DNA from: Planctomycetaceae bacterium UBA6163
Lineage (GTDB): Bacteria > Planctomycetota > Planctomycetia > Pirellulales > Pirellulaceae
NCBI GenBank assembly: GCA_002428205.1
Contig: DIUH01000244.1
Span: 14,805 to 22,082 of the forward strand
Length of the DNA stretch: 7,278 nt
Reading direction: 5' to 3'
Shown: one piece after another, positions 4,881 through 7,278 of the stretch
Numbering within the stretch: the first letter of the stretch is position 1
Layout: every line of letters begins with the position of its first letter
Program-made: the position numbers and the translations under genes
The notes under the pieces: model-generated
What the model was told of the DNA's origin: nothing
Seen by the model: only the letters and a program-made list of their open reading frames with translations
Databases searched by the model: none

Positions 4881-7256
4881 ATGAAACTCGAACATTCTTC
4901 GACCGGTCGAGATCGGCAGAACAGCGGGGACGACCCCGAACTTTCGATCGATATTCTGCAGGTGCTCGGCCGGCAACGTTGGTTGATCGTCTTCTGTGCG
5001 ATGCTTGGGATGGCGGTCGGAGTATTTTATTCGACCCAGGCAACGATTTGGTATGAGTCAACAGCGGCAATTTTGGTGAACTCGAAGAACGCGGGTCTGG
5101 ACTCAAGCAAGAGCTCCGACGTGGTGGATGAGGACATCCTCGCCAACCATATGGAAATGCTGCGCAGTCGCAAGATTGTCGAAGGAGCACTCACGAAAGA
5201 CGGACTGATGGAGCTCGCTTCAATCCGACCGCTGTTGTCCGAAGCCAAAGGCGAAGACGCTGCCGATTATGTGATCAGCCAGTTGGAGATCGTCAAGGGT
5301 GGAAGCGGCGCGGCAAAATCGGCAAGAAGTTTGAACCTCGCGTTTGCGCACACCGATCCGGAAGAAGCCCGTCTGATTCTCGAGTCGGTGTTGGTTGAAT
5401 ATCAAAATTATATCGCAGGGCAACTCGAATCGGTCATGTCCAAGGCGAACGAGTACATCACTCATGCCAAGGATGAAGTCGAATCGGATCTGCGGAGTGC
5501 CGAGCAAGAATATTTAACGGCCCGTAAGGCTGCCCCCATGCTGTTTCAGGGCGAAGGCAGCAGCAACATCTATCAAGACAAATACCGACGTGTCGAAGAA
5601 GAACTCCTGAACGTTGACATCGAAGAATCCTCGCTAAAAACTCGTCTTGAACGCGTTCGTCAAACGCTGGGCGATATGGAACTTGACGGGCCCATTTCCG
5701 CGCACCTTGACAAGTTGGCTCTAATCGACAGTGACAGCATGCAACGCCTCGGTTTGTATGCCAGCCTTCAGGTCAATGCCGCCAATACTGCTGACTTCCA
5801 GGCGACGCAACCCGCTCGAATCGCCGAAGCTCAAACGCAATACAACAATGTCTTGCAATTGATGAGCGAAAAGCAGCGGTTAACGACCGTGTTTGGACCT
5901 GGGCATCCTAAGGTTCAAGACATCCAAGACCAAATCGATTTGGTGAAAAAGTTTTTGGAAGAGAAGGAAGAAAAAACCGCCGTCGGCTTGGGCGCTGGTA
6001 TGCTCAGCCCCGAGGCTTTGTTAAAAGCTTACATCGGGTTTCTTGAGCACGACCTCGCGACTCTTGCGCAGCGGAAGCAAGAGCTGACGATCCTTGCGAG
6101 CAATGCAGAAACACAGGCAAAAGCGTTGATTGATTTCGAATTGCAAGACATGGTGCTTCGCAAGAAGATCGAGCGTCAAGAAGAGCTTTTTGATGGTGTT
6201 GTCCAGCAACTGCGTCAACTCGACACAGCCAGTGGATTGACCGGTTATGTGTATGAACTTCTGGAGACGCCTCGCGCCGGCATTAAGTCGTGGCCGAGTT
6301 TACCGCTTTGTGGTTTGGGCGGTTTGATGCTGGGATTGTTCGGAGGTCTGTTTCTGGCTGTAGCAAATGATCTGCGCGATAGTCGCTTCCATTCCGCTGT
6401 CGAGTTTGAGCAATTTGTAGGTGTTCCCGCTCTCGGGCGAATCGGTAAAGTCAATTCGATGCGTCAAGGGGTCAAGGGGCTGATTGCTACCGAATTGACT
6501 CCGGATGCTGAGGCGATTCGCATGATGAGGACGCTTCTGCTGATGGACGTTCGTTCGAAAAAATTGCAAACCATCGCGATGACAAGTCCGATGCAGGGCG
6601 ACGGAAAGTCGACGGTCGTTTCTAACCTTGCGGTATCCTTCTCGCAACTTGGCACGTCGGTGCTGGTGATCGATTGCGATTTACGGCGGCCAAGCATTCA
6701 CAACTACTTCAGCATCAAGCGTGATGACGGTTTGGTTGACATTTTGACCAGTGACCTCGAACCGATGGAAGCGATTCGTAAAACAGAAATTGAAAACGTT
6801 GAAGTACTTCCCGCCGGTTCGGCCACAACAACTCCGGCCGAATTGCTTCAATCTCCCAAGTTTGACCAGTTTTTGGAACTGATGAAAGAAAAGTACGATG
6901 TCGTATTATTAGACTTACCGCCAGTTCTGGCAGTGTCGGATCCGCTGGTTGTCGCGCCGAAAGTCTCTGGCTTGGTGGTGGTCTTTAAGGCTGCTACGGT
7001 TCGCAAGAGCGAAGTCAGTAATACACTTCGTCGCTTATCGGCAGCCGGCGGTGTTGTTGTCGGCAGTGCACTTAATACATTGGGCGTTCAAAAGAACTTC
7101 AGCTCCGACGGCGGCTACTATGGATATTACCGCAGCGGATACTCTGAAGTGCCTGTAACTCAGCGTTCACCGCAAAATGGGGCACTCCCCTCCTACAACG
7201 GAAAAGTCGGCTCGGTCATCACGACGCGAGCAAGTGATGTCGAAAGTCGCGAGTAG
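4881..7256 (+). CDS. Wzc/ExoP-type polysaccharide co-polymerase and tyrosine autokinase
   Basis: A 791-residue inner-membrane protein with the full length of the fused Wzc family. Order: cytoplasmic N-terminus, TM1 about 34-50, Wzz-type periplasmic domain with long charged coiled-coil stretches (about 170-470) and GPGHPKV at 339-345, TM2 about 474-495, then the BY-kinase. The kinase has the oligomerisation motif ExxRxxR (E544, R547, R550), Walker A QGDGKST with K576, Walker A' DCDLRRP with D598 and D600, and Walker B LLDLPP with D678. A C-terminal tyrosine cluster follows (Y746, Y747, Y749, Y750, Y754), the usual trans-autophosphorylation site. Family role: controls chain length and export of capsule or exopolysaccharide through cycles of tyrosine phosphorylation. 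After the cluster there are about 37 polar residues. The ATG has no Shine-Dalgarno before it. A 258-bp gap with its own promoter-like signals separates it from the radical SAM gene, so it probably heads its own transcription unit running off the right edge. Confidence 0.93.
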   Translation: MKLEHSSTGRDRQNSGDDPELSIDILQVLGRQRWLIVFCAMLGMAVGVFYSTQATIWYESTAAILVNSKNAGLDSSKSSDVVDEDILANHMEMLRSRKIVEGALTKDGLMELASIRPLLSEAKGEDAADYVISQLEIVKGGSGAAKSARSLNLAFAHTDPEEARLILESVLVEYQNYIAGQLESVMSKANEYITHAKDEVESDLRSAEQEYLTARKAAPMLFQGEGSSNIYQDKYRRVEEELLNVDIEESSLKTRLERVRQTLGDMELDGPISAHLDKLALIDSDSMQRLGLYASLQVNAANTADFQATQPARIAEAQTQYNNVLQLMSEKQRLTTVFGPGHPKVQDIQDQIDLVKKFLEEKEEKTAVGLGAGMLSPEALLKAYIGFLEHDLATLAQRKQELTILASNAETQAKALIDFELQDMVLRKKIERQEELFDGVVQQLRQLDTASGLTGYVYELLETPRAGIKSWPSLPLCGLGGLMLGLFGGLFLAVANDLRDSRFHSAVEFEQFVGVPALGRIGKVNSMRQGVKGLIATELTPDAEAIRMMRTLLLMDVRSKKLQTIAMTSPMQGDGKSTVVSNLAVSFSQLGTSVLVIDCDLRRPSIHNYFSIKRDDGLVDILTSDLEPMEAIRKTEIENVEVLPAGSATTTPAELLQSPKFDQFLELMKEKYDVVLLDLPPVLAVSDPLVVAPKVSGLVVVFKAATVRKSEVSNTLRRLSAAGGVVVGSALNTLGVQKNFSSDGGYYGYYRSGYSEVPVTQRSPQNGALPSYNGKVGSVITTRASDVESRE
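7179..7190. repeat. Short GGGG-CACT-CCCC palindrome in the wzc tail
   Basis: A 4-bp G/C stem with loop CACT, in the coding sequence for the polar tail after the tyrosine cluster. Its core differs by one base from the centre of the hairpin at 1516-1527 (GGGG-CAGT-CCCC). The outer arms are not complementary here, so it would be a degenerate copy of the same element or a coincidence. Confidence 0.3.
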
Positions 7257-7271
7257 AGTCACGACGCGAGC
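7219..7271. repeat. Direct repeat TCACGACGCGAGC spanning the wzc stop
   Basis: Identical 13-bp copies at 7219-7231 and 7259-7271, 40 bp apart, one in the last codons of the wzc-like gene and one just after its stop at 7254-7256. The offset is not a multiple of three, so it is not a protein repeat. It may be a small duplication at the gene end; the window stops 7 nt later. Confidence 0.5.
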
Positions 7272-7278
7272 CATAAGG

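Noticed and set aside
1..7278. CRISPR array, tRNA, rRNA, insertion sequence or prophage genes
   Set aside because: No regularly spaced repeats, no cloverleaf-like segment, no transposase or integrase motifs on either strand.

Overview
The window looks like chromosomal DNA from a planctomycete, most likely a Rhodopirellula-like member of the Pirellulaceae. This rests on the moderate GC content with many TCGA/CGAA words, mostly missing Shine-Dalgarno sequences, long intergenic spaces, and the gene set (PUFA-type polyketide synthase, HpnP-like radical SAM enzyme, Wzc-type tyrosine autokinase). It is an inference from style and protein content; there is no rRNA or other taxonomic marker.

Layout. 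(1) Bases 1-2531, minus strand: the first 843 codons of a large multidomain protein that runs off the left edge. It starts with a thioester/fatty-acyl reductase-like NAD(P)-binding domain and continues, after a low-complexity linker, into a ketosynthase with a complete Cys-His-His active site. A REP-like hairpin lies inside the linker coding sequence. (2) Bases 2532-2912: a divergent, non-coding promoter region with a strong inverted repeat about 50 bp before the next gene. (3) Bases 2913-4622, plus strand: a cobalamin-binding-domain radical SAM protein of the same architecture as the hopanoid C-2 methylase HpnP, with a DUF4070-like C-terminal part. (4) Bases 4623-4880: a non-coding gap with a terminator-like stem-loop and, further on, a good match to a sigma-54 (-24/-12) promoter inside a 66-bp region bounded by an inverted repeat. 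(5) Bases 4881-7256, plus strand: a complete Wzc/ExoP-type polysaccharide co-polymerase and bacterial tyrosine kinase, starting an exopolysaccharide gene set that probably continues past the right edge.

How the genes may work together: the left gene and the radical SAM gene are divergent from a shared control region, so a lipid/polyketide pathway with a radical-type modification of a hydrophobic product is plausible. The Wzc gene has its own promoter-like region and belongs to surface polysaccharide export. A joint role of lipid and polysaccharide in the cell envelope is speculation from proximity. The most unusual items are the reductase domain placed in front of the ketosynthase, the palindromic repeat tolerated in frame inside that gene, and the candidate sigma-54 control of the polysaccharide gene.
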